Below, piece after piece: positions 16,105-24,794 of a DNA stretch of 64,000 nucleotides. The DNA lies in assembly GCF_949820605.1 (NCBI RefSeq), contig NZ_CATKVU010000006.1, positions 1,410,501 through 1,474,500 of the forward strand, given 5' to 3'. This DNA is from Segatella copri. GTDB lineage: Bacteria > Bacteroidota > Bacteroidia > Bacteroidales > Bacteroidaceae. The translations under genes and the position numbers were made by a program. The notes beneath the pieces were generated by a model, which was not told where the DNA came from, did not search any database, and was given only the letters and a program-made list of their open reading frames with translations. Numbering within the stretch: the first letter of the stretch is position 1; every line of letters starts with the position of its first letter.

Positions 16105-16821
16105 TTACTTGTCCTCCTTATTTTCTTGAGATTGAGACTTTATCTTTTCTTCAGCAGTTTCAATAAAAGAAGAATCTTTAACCTTCTTCTCCTTATCACC
16201 ACCTCCGAGAGTTTCCAGTTCTTTTCTACAGAAAAGCAAGAGGGAAATGATGCCGACTGATACACAGGAATCTGCAAAATTGAATACAGGATCGAAGAAT
16301 GTACCATGCTGTCCACCCCAGAAAGGGAACCATTCAGGCCATGTATAGGTGAAGAACGGAAAGCGGAACATATCAACCACCTTGCCCATGAGCACGGGTG
16401 CATACCCCTCGCCGAAAGGCACAAGATAAGATACATAATAAGGTGAAGCACCGGTGAAGATAAGTCCGTAGAAGATTGAATCAATCATATTGCCGATTGC
16501 ACCCGTCAGAACCAGCGCCACCAAAATGATGTATAACAAGCGATAGGTACCACGCTTAATGATGCGATGCAGATAAATGCTCAACGCACAGATGGCTACC
16601 AGGCGCAACAGACTTAGCCAGAACTTGCCGATAAACGACATACCCCAAGCCATTCCGTTGTTCTCAACAAATTCGATATAAAACCAATCAGTAACACGAA
16701 CAGACTCGCCAAGGCAAAAATGGGTCTTGATGTACACCTTGATAATCTGATCGATAACAAGAAGCACAACCACCATTGCCGTGACGAGCCATCCGTATTT
16801 AATTTTACTTGTTTTCTCCAT
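16105..16821 (-). CDS. lspA: Lipoprotein signal peptidase (signal peptidase II)
   Basis: The 238-residue product has four predicted membrane segments and both catalytic aspartates in the family motifs: GAIGNMIDSIFYG and FNFADSCVSVG. It cleaves the signal peptide of prolipoproteins after lipid attachment. It is longer than the usual about 165 residues because of an insert between the second and third membrane segments and a charged C-terminal tail of about 35 residues (EKKVKDSSF, EEKIKSQSQ), as is usual for Bacteroidales homologues. It lies 3 bp after the DksA/TraR-like gene. Confidence 0.95.
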   Translation of the reverse strand: MEKTSKIKYGWLVTAMVVVLLVIDQIIKVYIKTHFCLGESVRVTDWFYIEFVENNGMAWGMSFIGKFWLSLLRLVAICALSIYLHRIIKRGTYRLLYIILVALVLTGAIGNMIDSIFYGLIFTGASPYYVSYLVPFGEGYAPVLMGKVVDMFRFPFFTYTWPEWFPFWGGQHGTFFDPVFNFADSCVSVGIISLLLFCRKELETLGGGDKEKKVKDSSFIETAEEKIKSQSQENKEDK

Positions 16822-16824
16822 TTA

Positions 16825-17208
16825 TTACTTCTTTCTAGCCTCCTTAGAAGCTACACTCAAAGTGGCATGAGGTACAGCACGCAAACGCTCCTTAGGAATC
16901 AACTCGCCTGTTTCGCGGTCAATACCATAGGTCTTGTTCTGGATACGAACCAAAGCTGCTTCCAATCCCTTAATGAACTTCTGCTGACGCTGAGCCATCT
17001 GGATGATTTCTTCCTTGCTTTGTGCTTCACTACCCTCCTCAAGAGCCTTGTAGGTTGGTGATGTATCTACCACATCATTACTGTCTGAGTGGTTCAGCTG
17101 AGCCATACAATCATGATAAGTCTGCTTTGCCACCTTCAATTTCTCATCAATGATAGCGCGGAACTCCTCGAGTTCCTGATCGCTATAACGTAGTTTTTCG
17201 TTAGCCAT
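16825..17208 (-). CDS. TraR/DksA-family protein with degenerate zinc finger
   Basis: The 127-residue product has the long N-terminal coiled coil of the DksA family (residues 8-85) and the C-terminal TYGIDRETGELIPKERLRAVPHATLSV. Homologues in Bacteroidetes keep part of a C4 zinc finger here, with Cys where this protein has Asp in GIDRETG; no Cys remains in this segment, and the only Cys is at residue 34. The gene lies between ileS and lspA, a common order in this group. DksA-like proteins bind RNA polymerase through the secondary channel; whether this one still does is not shown. Confidence 0.85.
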   Translation of the reverse strand: MANEKLRYSDQELEEFRAIIDEKLKVAKQTYHDCMAQLNHSDSNDVVDTSPTYKALEEGSEAQSKEEIIQMAQRQQKFIKGLEAALVRIQNKTYGIDRETGELIPKERLRAVPHATLSVASKEARKK

Positions 17209-17290
17209 AGATGTTATCTATTATGTTATTTGTTAATGTTTTTAGGGAATAAGGGCTAGAAAGTTAGAAGCAAGCAGTTTGGAAATGCTC

Positions 17291-17318
17291 CTAACTTCTA
17301 ACTCCTAACTCCTAACTA
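17291..17318. repeat. Four tandem heptamers (CTAACTY)
   Basis: The 112-bp gap between ileS and the DksA-like gene carries CTAACTT, CTAACTC, CTAACTC, CTAACTA in a row, directly before the ileS stop codon on the plus strand. An upstream GTTAGAAG can pair with CTTCTAAC in the array. It may be a weak structured element within the operon; no function is evident. Confidence 0.6.
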
Positions 17319-17319
17319 T

Positions 17320-20300
17320 TTAATTCTTCTCTACGAGAATGTTCAACTTAAAGTCATCAAACTCGGTCTCAACACCTGCGTTGTCGCCGATTTCGATGCT
17401 GTCTGCCAATACCTGACCCTTGATGTAGTCGGCGAATGCCTCGATGGCTGCGTCAGTCTCCTCATTAGGAGCCACAGTTACGTTGATGCGGTCGGTAATC
17501 TCCAGACCAGTCTCCTTGCGGAGGTTCTGGATACGGTTGATCAACTCACGAGCCATTCCCTCCTTCTTCAATTCTGGGGTCAACTCTACCTCAAGCGCTA
17601 CGGTCAGATTGCCCTCGTTAGATACGAGCCATCCTGGAATATCCTCTGAGATAATCTCCACGTCGGCTACCTCTACCACGGCTTCCTGTCCGTCGATATT
17701 CAATGTGATGTTGCCTGCCTTCTCGAAGGCTGCAATCTGGTCCTGATCGAGCGCTGACATCTGGGCAGCAACACCCTTCATCAACTTGCCGAACTTCTTA
17801 CCCATCACTCTGAAGTTACACTTCACCTTCTTTACGAGAATGCCCTGACCCTCAATGAAGTTAACCTCCTTCACGTTCACCTCGTTCTTCAACAGTCCGG
17901 CTACTGCCTCGATGTGTGCCTTCTGTACATCATCTACTGCAGGAATCATGATCTGCTGCAGTGGCTGACGCACCTTGATGTTCACCTTGCGGCGCAATGC
18001 CAATACCATAGAAGTAATCTTCTGGGCGATGGCCATACGCTCCTCCAGGTCGGCATCGATAGCAGCTTCATCAGCTACAGGGAACTTGTCGAGGTGTACG
18101 CTCTCCAACTCGCCGCCCAAGTCGTGATACAACTCGTCAGCATAGAATGGAGCGAATGGAGCCAACAACTTAGCCACTGTCATCAGGCAGGTATAGAGAG
18201 TCTGGTAAGCACTCAGCTTATCCTCGCTCATCTCCTTACCCCAGAAACGTTTACGGTTCAGACGAACGTACCAGTTAGAGAGGTCATCATTGACGAAAGC
18301 ATCGATGAGACGACCTGCGCGGGTTGGATCATAGCCAGCCAACTCTCTGTCAACGCCCTTGATGAGGGTATTGAGTGAAGAGAGAATCCAGCGGTCAATC
18401 TCTGGGCGCTTCTCGAATGGCACCTGAGCAGCCTCTGCATCGAAACCATCTACATTAGCATAGAGGGCGAAGAAGCTGTAGGTATTATATAAGGTACCGA
18501 AGAACTTACGACGGGTCTCGTCCACACCATTAGGGTCGAACTTGAGGTTGTCCCAAGGCTCGCTGTTGGTCATCATATAGAAACGAACAGGATCGGCACC
18601 ATACTTGTCAATCATCTCGAATGGGTTAGTCACGTTACCCACGTGCTTACTCATCTTGTTACCCTTGGCATCGAGAACGAGACCAGAAGAGATTACGTTC
18701 TTGAAGGCTACGCTATCGAATACCATGGTAGCGATGGCGTGCAGGGTGAAGAACCATCCACGGGTCTGATCCACGCCCTCGTTGATGAAGTCGGCTGGAT
18801 AGAACTTAGGAGGAATAGCATATCCCTCATAGGTGCTGTGGATGAGTGCATCGCGGTCTGCCTCTGTGCCACGGGCCATCTCACCCTCGAATGGGTAGTG
18901 GAGCTGGGCGTAAGGCATAGAACCTGAATCGAACCAAACGTCGATGAGGTCGCTCTCACGATACATTGGCTTGCCCTCCTCGTTAACCAATACAATCTTG
19001 TCAACGTATGGACGGTGGAGGTCAATCTTATCATAGTTTTCCTGACTGTAGTCGCCAGGAACGAAACCATTCTCCCTCAATGGGTTGCTCTGCATGATGC
19101 CTGCAGCCACAGACTTCTCGATTTCAGCATACAGCTCCTCCAAGCTGCCGATGCACTTCTCGCCACGGTTCTCGTCACGCCAGATTGGCAATGGAGTACC
19201 CCAGAAGCGGGAACGTGAAAGGTTCCAGTCGTTCAGGTTCTCGAGCCAGTTGCCGAAACGGCCTGTACCGGTGCTCTCAGGCTGCCAGTTGATGGTCTTG
19301 TTGAGTTCTACCATGCGCTCCTTGCGGGCTGTATCCTTGATAAACCAGCTATCCAATGGATAATAGAGGATAGGCTTGTCGGTACGCCAGCAGTGAGGAT
19401 AGTTGTGCACGTGCTTCTCGCTCTTGAAAGCCTTGCCCTCCTGCTTCAACTCGTAGCAGAGTACGATGTTCAGGTCTTCAGCCTTCTCAGAAGCCTTCTT
19501 GTCCCAAACACCATCCACATTAAACTGTGGGTCGTAGGCATTCTTCACGTAGTCGCCTGCGTGATGAGCGTATGCCTCCTTGTTGACACAAGCGTTCACG
19601 AAGTTGTCATCGAGGTCTTCGATGAGATAGAACTTACCCTGGAGGTCAACCATTGGGCGGGTCTCACCCTTCTTATTAATAAGGTAGAGAGCAGGGATAT
19701 TGGCATCCTTAGCCACCTTGGCATCATCGGCACCGAATGTAGGAGCGATGTGCACGATACCAGTACCGTCATCGGTAGTAACGTAGTCGCCGAGGATTAC
19801 ACGGAAAGCCTCGCTATCCATCTCAACGAACTGATCGCGACCATCCTCTGAAGCGAACACCTTCTCAGGATGAGCAGCAGCATATTCTGTTACGAAAGCC
19901 GGTGCGAAGAGATCAACCTTCTCGCATGGCTTTACCCATGGCAGGAGCTGCTCGTAGTGCATGCCTTCGAGGTCTGTACCCTTCATGTGGTCGATAATGC
20001 GCCAAGGGCACTGCTTCTTCTCCTTGTCGAATGGAAGGAGATCGCCCTCCTTGCACTCCTGGTCAGCCTTCAGATATGAACCTACCAGCGCCTCAGCCAT
20101 CACGAGTGTCATAGGCTCGCCATTGTAGAGGTTGTAGGTCTCGATGGCTACATAGTCAATCTTAGGACCCACACAGAGAGCCACGTTTGATGGCAGAGTC
20201 CAAGGTGTAGTGGTCCATGCGATGAAGTATGGCTTGCCCCACTTGGTCCACTCTGCCTTAGGATCCTTGATGAGGAACTGGGCTGTGGTGGTGAGGTCCT

Positions 20301-20931
20301 TAACATCGCGATAGCAGCCAGGCTGGTTCAACTCGTGAGAGCTCAAACCTGTACCTGCGCCTGGAGAATATGGCTGGATGGTGTAACCCTTGTAGAGCAG
20401 GCCCTTGTTGTAGAGCTGCTTGAGGAGCCACCAGAGAGTCTCGATATACTTGTTATCGTAGGTGATATAAGGATGATCGAGATCTACGAAGTAACCCATC
20501 TTCTCGGTCAACTCGCGCCACTCAGCGGTGAACTTCATCACGTTCTCGCGGCACTTGTGGTTGTAATCCTCGGTAGAGATATACTTCTCTGAAGCCTTGT
20601 TGTCGATATCCTTCTTGGTAATGCCGAGTTCCTTCTCGACACCGAGTTCAACAGGGAGTCCGTGGGTATCCCATCCCGCCTTGCGGTGAACCTGGAATCC
20701 CTTCATGGTCTTGTATCTGTTGAATGTATCCTTGATACTACGTGCCAACACGTGGTGAATACCCGGGTGGCCATTAGCTGATGGAGGTCCCTCGAAGAAG
20801 ATAAACTGAGGGCAGCCTTCACGCTCGTCGATAGACTTGTGGAAGATATCGTTTTTCTCCCACGCTGCTAGTACGTCATTGTTTGTCTGAGTAAGATTCA
20901 GACCGTTGTGCTCGGCAAATTTCTTAGCCAT
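17320..20931 (-). CDS. ileS: Isoleucyl-tRNA synthetase
   Basis: The 1203-residue product carries the class I signatures: the HIGH-type motif PSANGHPGIHHVLARS (residues about 51-66) and KMSKHVGN. The insert for editing (TTPWTLPSN) and the anticodon-binding C-terminal region (NRKRFWG, RKVNIKVRQPL) are present. It charges tRNA-Ile. The HPGIHH form and the length of about 1200 residues place it in the longer, eukaryote-like IleRS type found in many Bacteroidetes, which is often less sensitive to mupirocin; that last point is family knowledge only. It is the first gene of a seven-gene operon and has a near-consensus promoter upstream. Confidence 0.97.
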   Translation of the reverse strand: MAKKFAEHNGLNLTQTNNDVLAAWEKNDIFHKSIDEREGCPQFIFFEGPPSANGHPGIHHVLARSIKDTFNRYKTMKGFQVHRKAGWDTHGLPVELGVEKELGITKKDIDNKASEKYISTEDYNHKCRENVMKFTAEWRELTEKMGYFVDLDHPYITYDNKYIETLWWLLKQLYNKGLLYKGYTIQPYSPGAGTGLSSHELNQPGCYRDVKDLTTTAQFLIKDPKAEWTKWGKPYFIAWTTTPWTLPSNVALCVGPKIDYVAIETYNLYNGEPMTLVMAEALVGSYLKADQECKEGDLLPFDKEKKQCPWRIIDHMKGTDLEGMHYEQLLPWVKPCEKVDLFAPAFVTEYAAAHPEKVFASEDGRDQFVEMDSEAFRVILGDYVTTDDGTGIVHIAPTFGADDAKVAKDANIPALYLINKKGETRPMVDLQGKFYLIEDLDDNFVNACVNKEAYAHHAGDYVKNAYDPQFNVDGVWDKKASEKAEDLNIVLCYELKQEGKAFKSEKHVHNYPHCWRTDKPILYYPLDSWFIKDTARKERMVELNKTINWQPESTGTGRFGNWLENLNDWNLSRSRFWGTPLPIWRDENRGEKCIGSLEELYAEIEKSVAAGIMQSNPLRENGFVPGDYSQENYDKIDLHRPYVDKIVLVNEEGKPMYRESDLIDVWFDSGSMPYAQLHYPFEGEMARGTEADRDALIHSTYEGYAIPPKFYPADFINEGVDQTRGWFFTLHAIATMVFDSVAFKNVISSGLVLDAKGNKMSKHVGNVTNPFEMIDKYGADPVRFYMMTNSEPWDNLKFDPNGVDETRRKFFGTLYNTYSFFALYANVDGFDAEAAQVPFEKRPEIDRWILSSLNTLIKGVDRELAGYDPTRAGRLIDAFVNDDLSNWYVRLNRKRFWGKEMSEDKLSAYQTLYTCLMTVAKLLAPFAPFYADELYHDLGGELESVHLDKFPVADEAAIDADLEERMAIAQKITSMVLALRRKVNIKVRQPLQQIMIPAVDDVQKAHIEAVAGLLKNEVNVKEVNFIEGQGILVKKVKCNFRVMGKKFGKLMKGVAAQMSALDQDQIAAFEKAGNITLNIDGQEAVVEVADVEIISEDIPGWLVSNEGNLTVALEVELTPELKKEGMARELINRIQNLRKETGLEITDRINVTVAPNEETDAAIEAFADYIKGQVLADSIEIGDNAGVETEFDDFKLNILVEKN

Positions 20932-20969
20932 ATTATCTTATATTTTTATATTGTTTTTACTTTTGGGCG

Positions 20970-21001
20970 CAAAGTTACAAAAAAAAAAGGTTTTACCCAA
21001 A
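20970..21001 (-). promoter_or_regulatory. Promoter of the ileS operon
   Basis: On the minus strand TTTG (20998-21001), a 20-nt spacer and TAACTTTG (20970-20977) match the Bacteroidetes consensus at both boxes. The ileS start codon is about 40 nt downstream. Confidence 0.75.
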
Positions 21002-21038
21002 ATCTTTAATATATTTTCTACTTATATATACAAAAAAG

Positions 21039-21084
21039 ACTCCTAAATGACTGAAAAATTGCTCTTTTCAAGTCATTTAGGAGT
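21039..21084 (-). terminator. Terminator of amylase gene 1
   Basis: A perfect 14-bp stem (ACTCCTAAATGACT and its complement) closes an 18-nt loop, and on the minus strand it is followed by CTTTTTTG. It lies about 70 bp after the amylase stop and ends upstream of the ileS promoter. Confidence 0.75.
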
Positions 21085-21153
21085 ACTTAAACCTAAAATA
21101 AATGAAATATGATAAACTAAATGTTTCTAAAAGTAATGGCGGCTAACCATTGA

Positions 21154-24100
21154 CTACTTGATAACAAACTTCTTGCCATTGCAGATATACATACCTGGAG
21201 CCAGAACGTATTCTGCATCAGAAACCTTGTTTACTTCGGCTACCTTCACACCATTGATAGAGTAAATCTTCAATTTAGCAGGAGCCTTCTGAGCTGCTAC
21301 GGTCTGGTTGATACCTGTTGAGACACTCTCATTGGTCTTACCGCTGCGGTTATAAACTGCACCGTTGACGAAAGCAAAAGTTTTTGTCTGGTTGACACCA
21401 TTACCATTATTGTTGAAGATAATCTTAGTAGGAGCACCTGTCAAATCACCATCAAACTTCCACATCCAGACATCCAGACCATTCTTCTTCATGTCAGTCT
21501 TGGTACAGCTTACACCTGGCCAGGTACCACCGGTAAAGTTGTCTGCATCATTCCAAGCCCATACGTGGATGTCACTCCATTCTGCAGGAGCGAGGAAGTA
21601 AGCGAAGATACCTGTTGGAGTAGGAATAACTACCTCTTTTATCTTGTTGAAGGTTGCAGAACCAGTCTTGGTTTCATTGTCAGTATTGGTTGCGCTCCAA
21701 GTTACAGTCTTGCTCTCGCCTTCCATCATGTCAGCACCGAGAGTGAAGGTAGCAGCCTTACCAGGAGTAAGAGCCACCTGCTCGCCATCACCAATCTTAT
21801 ACCAACCGCTCTTGGCATTGTTGCTGAGGGTTGCTGTTACGGAGATAGTCTTCTGGAAGTCACCACCATTAGGACTCAAAGTAACCTTGGCTGCAGTATT
21901 GACAGGAGCGTCAATCTTCTTGGCACTTGTACCACCATCATACTCCAAGTAGATATCGCCTGTGATACCTGTGATATCACCAGACTGAGCACCGCTACCA
22001 TTATTCAAGATGACATTGAAATTCTCTACGCCATCGAAAGAGTGAGTCCAGTATTTAGCACCATCAATCTCCACAGGACCGGCCATTACCTTACCAGGCC
22101 ATGCGCCTGTCAAGTCTTTGCCGTCTGTACCTGTTGTCCAAGCATGGATGTGAGGAGCATTAGCAGTCTTTACATATACCGTGATAGAAGCATTAGGATC
22201 TACCTTGGTGAAGGTCAAGCTACCGCTCTTCACTTTACCGTCCTGGCCCTCTGCGCTCCAATCAATAGTCTTGGTGTCGCCAAAGTTCATACCTTCGCCG
22301 ATGGTAAGGTTCTCACTCACACCAGGAGTCAAGTTCACCTTATCCTGGCCTTGTATCTGATACCAACCAGACTTAGCGTCTTCAGAGAGAGTAACTGTCA
22401 TGTTAATAGTCTCAGTGCGGAATGATCCACCTGCCTGTGAGAATGAAACGCTTGCAGGCTGAATAGGAGCCTCATCAATCCAAGTTGTACCAGCCTCTTC
22501 ATTACCATCATAGGTCTGACCACCCTTATGCTGAGCAGCAGAAGCGTAGATGAAAGCACCATCCTCAATGAGCTTGCCACCAGTCCAGTCTTTCACGAGT
22601 ACGCGAACCTGACCCTGATTATTAGGAGCATCAACGGTGATAGTAGGACCTGTGTAAGTCTTGCCTGTTACCAAGTCTGTATAAGTACCAGCTGGGCAAT
22701 CTGTGAAAGTAGCACCACCATTGAGGGCTACGAGTGCATAGCTGTCCTTATAAGCACGCTTGAAAGCGATACCACCATTGGCCTTACAACCATCTGTAGT
22801 CCACTGACCCTTACGGAGAGCAGGAACAGCCTGACGAATCTTGTTCAAACGGATGAGGTGCTGAGCCACATCATGATTCAAAGAGGCAGCCACATTACCA
22901 GAAGCCTTGTATTCACCGAAGTCTGATGCTTCTACATCACCTGTGATATAACCACCGAAGTAAGCACGACCGGTGTTAGAAAGAGGACCATTAGGACCTT
23001 TATCAATTACTACACCACGACGGAAGCCTACCTCAGAACCATAATAGAGACATGGGATTCCACGGAAGGTAAACAAGAGAGAGAGATTCTCAGCCCACTG
23101 AGCATCTGTACCACCGAAACGGTTGGTATCGCTTGGACCTGGACTATAGTCATGGCTATCTACATATACCACATTGAAAGTAGCGTCATTATAGCACTCG
23201 TCGCCGCTTGCCAAGCTGAAAGCCTGTTGGGCAGTGTTGTAGCTGTAGTGCATAGGGAAGTCAATGACGTTGAATCCGCTTGACTGAGAATAGTCTGGCT
23301 CGTGCCATGCACCATTGAGCATCTTGGCATTGTTGCTCTTTGGAGAAGTAGTCTCCTCCAAGCAAAGCAGTTGTGGGCCTACAGGCTCAGAACCCTCAGG
23401 AATCACCTGATTATCCCAGTAACTTTTGCTTCCATCCCATTTGTTGAGCAAGGCCTCGTCCGACTTCCAGGTATAGAAGTAGCAAGAGAGGTTTGCCTGA
23501 CCTCTATAGGTTACATCGTTCATACGTGTACAAACCTCACCATACATAAAGAAAGGTGCCTTGTTCAAGCGCTTGTTCTCGTACTGCTTACCAAGTGCTT
23601 CAAATTGAGGGATAAACTCCTTGTTGAATGTCAAGCGGGAGATGTGGCCAGATGTATCAATACGGAAACCATCGACACCCATCTTGATAAACTGTCCATA
23701 GCAATCTACGAGATACTTAGCCACGTAGTCGTTCTCTGTGTTGAGATCCACACAGTCACCAGCAATCTGACCCATCCAACGGCTTGGGAAGTCCCAGTTC
23801 CAGTTGTTGGCAGTATGGTGCCAATAGTTGTGTATATCGTGGTTATTGCCATCTGTATTCTTCATCAGGGCAAGACGACGCTGATACTGTATCTTTACAT
23901 TGCCCAAGTAATCGTTGCCCAACTTGCTCTCATCAGGGATCATACAAGCATCAATGTATGCTTGGTTACGAAGATGAGTATCACGGTCGAACATCTTGCA
24001 GAGCTTCTCCTCACCGAAGTTACCGGTGTGGTTGAGCACGATGTCAAGAATGATCTTGATACCCTTGTCGTGAGCCTTGTTGATGAGTTCCTGGAACATC

Positions 24101-24504
24101 ACGTCACCACTCTTGCTGCCGTCACCGCTCTGATAGCGGCAGTCAACCTTAGAGAAATCCATGGCATGATAGCCGTGGTAGTCATAACCAGACGCATTCT
24201 GAACGACAGGTGTAATCCAGATGGCTGTAAAACCTAAAGCCTTAATGTAGTCGAGCTTGTCGATCACACCCTGGAAGTCACCTCGCCAACAAGGGTCCTT
24301 GGTACTCTTCTGCGCTTCCTGGTTATCCCAGCAGAGCACGTTGTTACTTGGATCTCCATCGTAAAAACGGGTGGTGATCATGAAATAGATACTTTCGTCT
24401 CGGAAATCAGTACGATTGCTGGTAAACGTGTCTGTAGCCATCGTCTGCATAGAGACCAACATGAGCATAAGAACCGCCCATAATTTTGCGGCAAGTTTTT
24501 TCAT
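21154..24504 (-). CDS. Secreted GH13 alpha-amylase with starch-binding modules and a T9SS-type C-terminus (copy 1)
   Basis: The 1116-residue product has a signal peptide (cleavage near MQTMA-TD), a GH13 catalytic barrel (residues about 30-640) and a long modular tail. Catalytic residues are visible: nucleophile Asp283 in GFRIDTSGH, acid/base Glu323 in FMYGEVC and Asp452 in DSHDY. The tail has two Fn3-like repeats (about 680-760 and 865-945), each followed by a CBM26-like starch-binding module with a WPG motif, and a last 40-residue segment (IYSINGVKVAEV, APGMYICNGKKFVIK) of the T9SS sorting type. It should be exported to the cell surface and degrade starch. It is one of a tandem pair with 24795-28172; both have the same layout. 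Confidence 0.92.
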   Translation of the reverse strand: MKKLAAKLWAVLMLMLVSMQTMATDTFTSNRTDFRDESIYFMITTRFYDGDPSNNVLCWDNQEAQKSTKDPCWRGDFQGVIDKLDYIKALGFTAIWITPVVQNASGYDYHGYHAMDFSKVDCRYQSGDGSKSGDVMFQELINKAHDKGIKIILDIVLNHTGNFGEEKLCKMFDRDTHLRNQAYIDACMIPDESKLGNDYLGNVKIQYQRRLALMKNTDGNNHDIHNYWHHTANNWNWDFPSRWMGQIAGDCVDLNTENDYVAKYLVDCYGQFIKMGVDGFRIDTSGHISRLTFNKEFIPQFEALGKQYENKRLNKAPFFMYGEVCTRMNDVTYRGQANLSCYFYTWKSDEALLNKWDGSKSYWDNQVIPEGSEPVGPQLLCLEETTSPKSNNAKMLNGAWHEPDYSQSSGFNVIDFPMHYSYNTAQQAFSLASGDECYNDATFNVVYVDSHDYSPGPSDTNRFGGTDAQWAENLSLLFTFRGIPCLYYGSEVGFRRGVVIDKGPNGPLSNTGRAYFGGYITGDVEASDFGEYKASGNVAASLNHDVAQHLIRLNKIRQAVPALRKGQWTTDGCKANGGIAFKRAYKDSYALVALNGGATFTDCPAGTYTDLVTGKTYTGPTITVDAPNNQGQVRVLVKDWTGGKLIEDGAFIYASAAQHKGGQTYDGNEEAGTTWIDEAPIQPASVSFSQAGGSFRTETINMTVTLSEDAKSGWYQIQGQDKVNLTPGVSENLTIGEGMNFGDTKTIDWSAEGQDGKVKSGSLTFTKVDPNASITVYVKTANAPHIHAWTTGTDGKDLTGAWPGKVMAGPVEIDGAKYWTHSFDGVENFNVILNNGSGAQSGDITGITGDIYLEYDGGTSAKKIDAPVNTAAKVTLSPNGGDFQKTISVTATLSNNAKSGWYKIGDGEQVALTPGKAATFTLGADMMEGESKTVTWSATNTDNETKTGSATFNKIKEVVIPTPTGIFAYFLAPAEWSDIHVWAWNDADNFTGGTWPGVSCTKTDMKKNGLDVWMWKFDGDLTGAPTKIIFNNNGNGVNQTKTFAFVNGAVYNRSGKTNESVSTGINQTVAAQKAPAKLKIYSINGVKVAEVNKVSDAEYVLAPGMYICNGKKFVIK

Positions 24505-24550
24505 AATGAAATTGTTAAGTTTAAAATTGAATAGTTGAATAATTACACCG

Positions 24551-24629
24551 CAAAATTACGAATTCTTTTTATAAATACTATAAAATAATTCACTTTTCTA
24601 TTGTTTTTTCTGTGCAATCGATTTCGCAA
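24551..24629 (-). promoter_or_regulatory. Promoter and palindromic operator of amylase gene 1
   Basis: A -7 box TAATTTTG lies at 24551-24558. Upstream, at 24610-24629, is an imperfect palindrome, CTGTGCAATCGATTTCGCAA, with AATCGATT at its centre. A closely matching site stands at the same place before amylase gene 2. A palindrome with a central CG is typical of LacI-family operators, but the position, about 50 bp upstream of the -7 box, would also suit an activator. Confidence 0.6.
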
Positions 24630-24642
24630 TAACAAAGAAAAA

Positions 24643-24685
24643 GAGGCTGAATTTCGCAAAACGGATGTTTGCAAAAATCAGCCTC
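24643..24685 (-). terminator. Terminator of amylase gene 2
   Basis: The outer stem GAGGCTGA/TCAGCCTC and inner stem GCAAA/TTTGC form a hairpin, followed on the minus strand by a TTTTTC stretch. It lies about 110 bp past the stop of the upstream amylase and directly before the operator of amylase gene 1. Confidence 0.65.
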
Positions 24686-24794
24686 ATTCAGAGAATATTA
24701 TGTACATAAACTGCTAACCGAACGGGGACAAACTCACACTACCCGCTTACAGAGCAGGCGAAGTGCTTGTTTAAGTCCCAAAGTAGCGGTAAGT

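Noticed and set aside
23302..24237. Long plus-strand frames opposite the amylase genes (also 27312-28139)
   Set aside because: They are antisense to the well-supported GH13 genes, occur in both tandem copies because of the homology, and have no family match.
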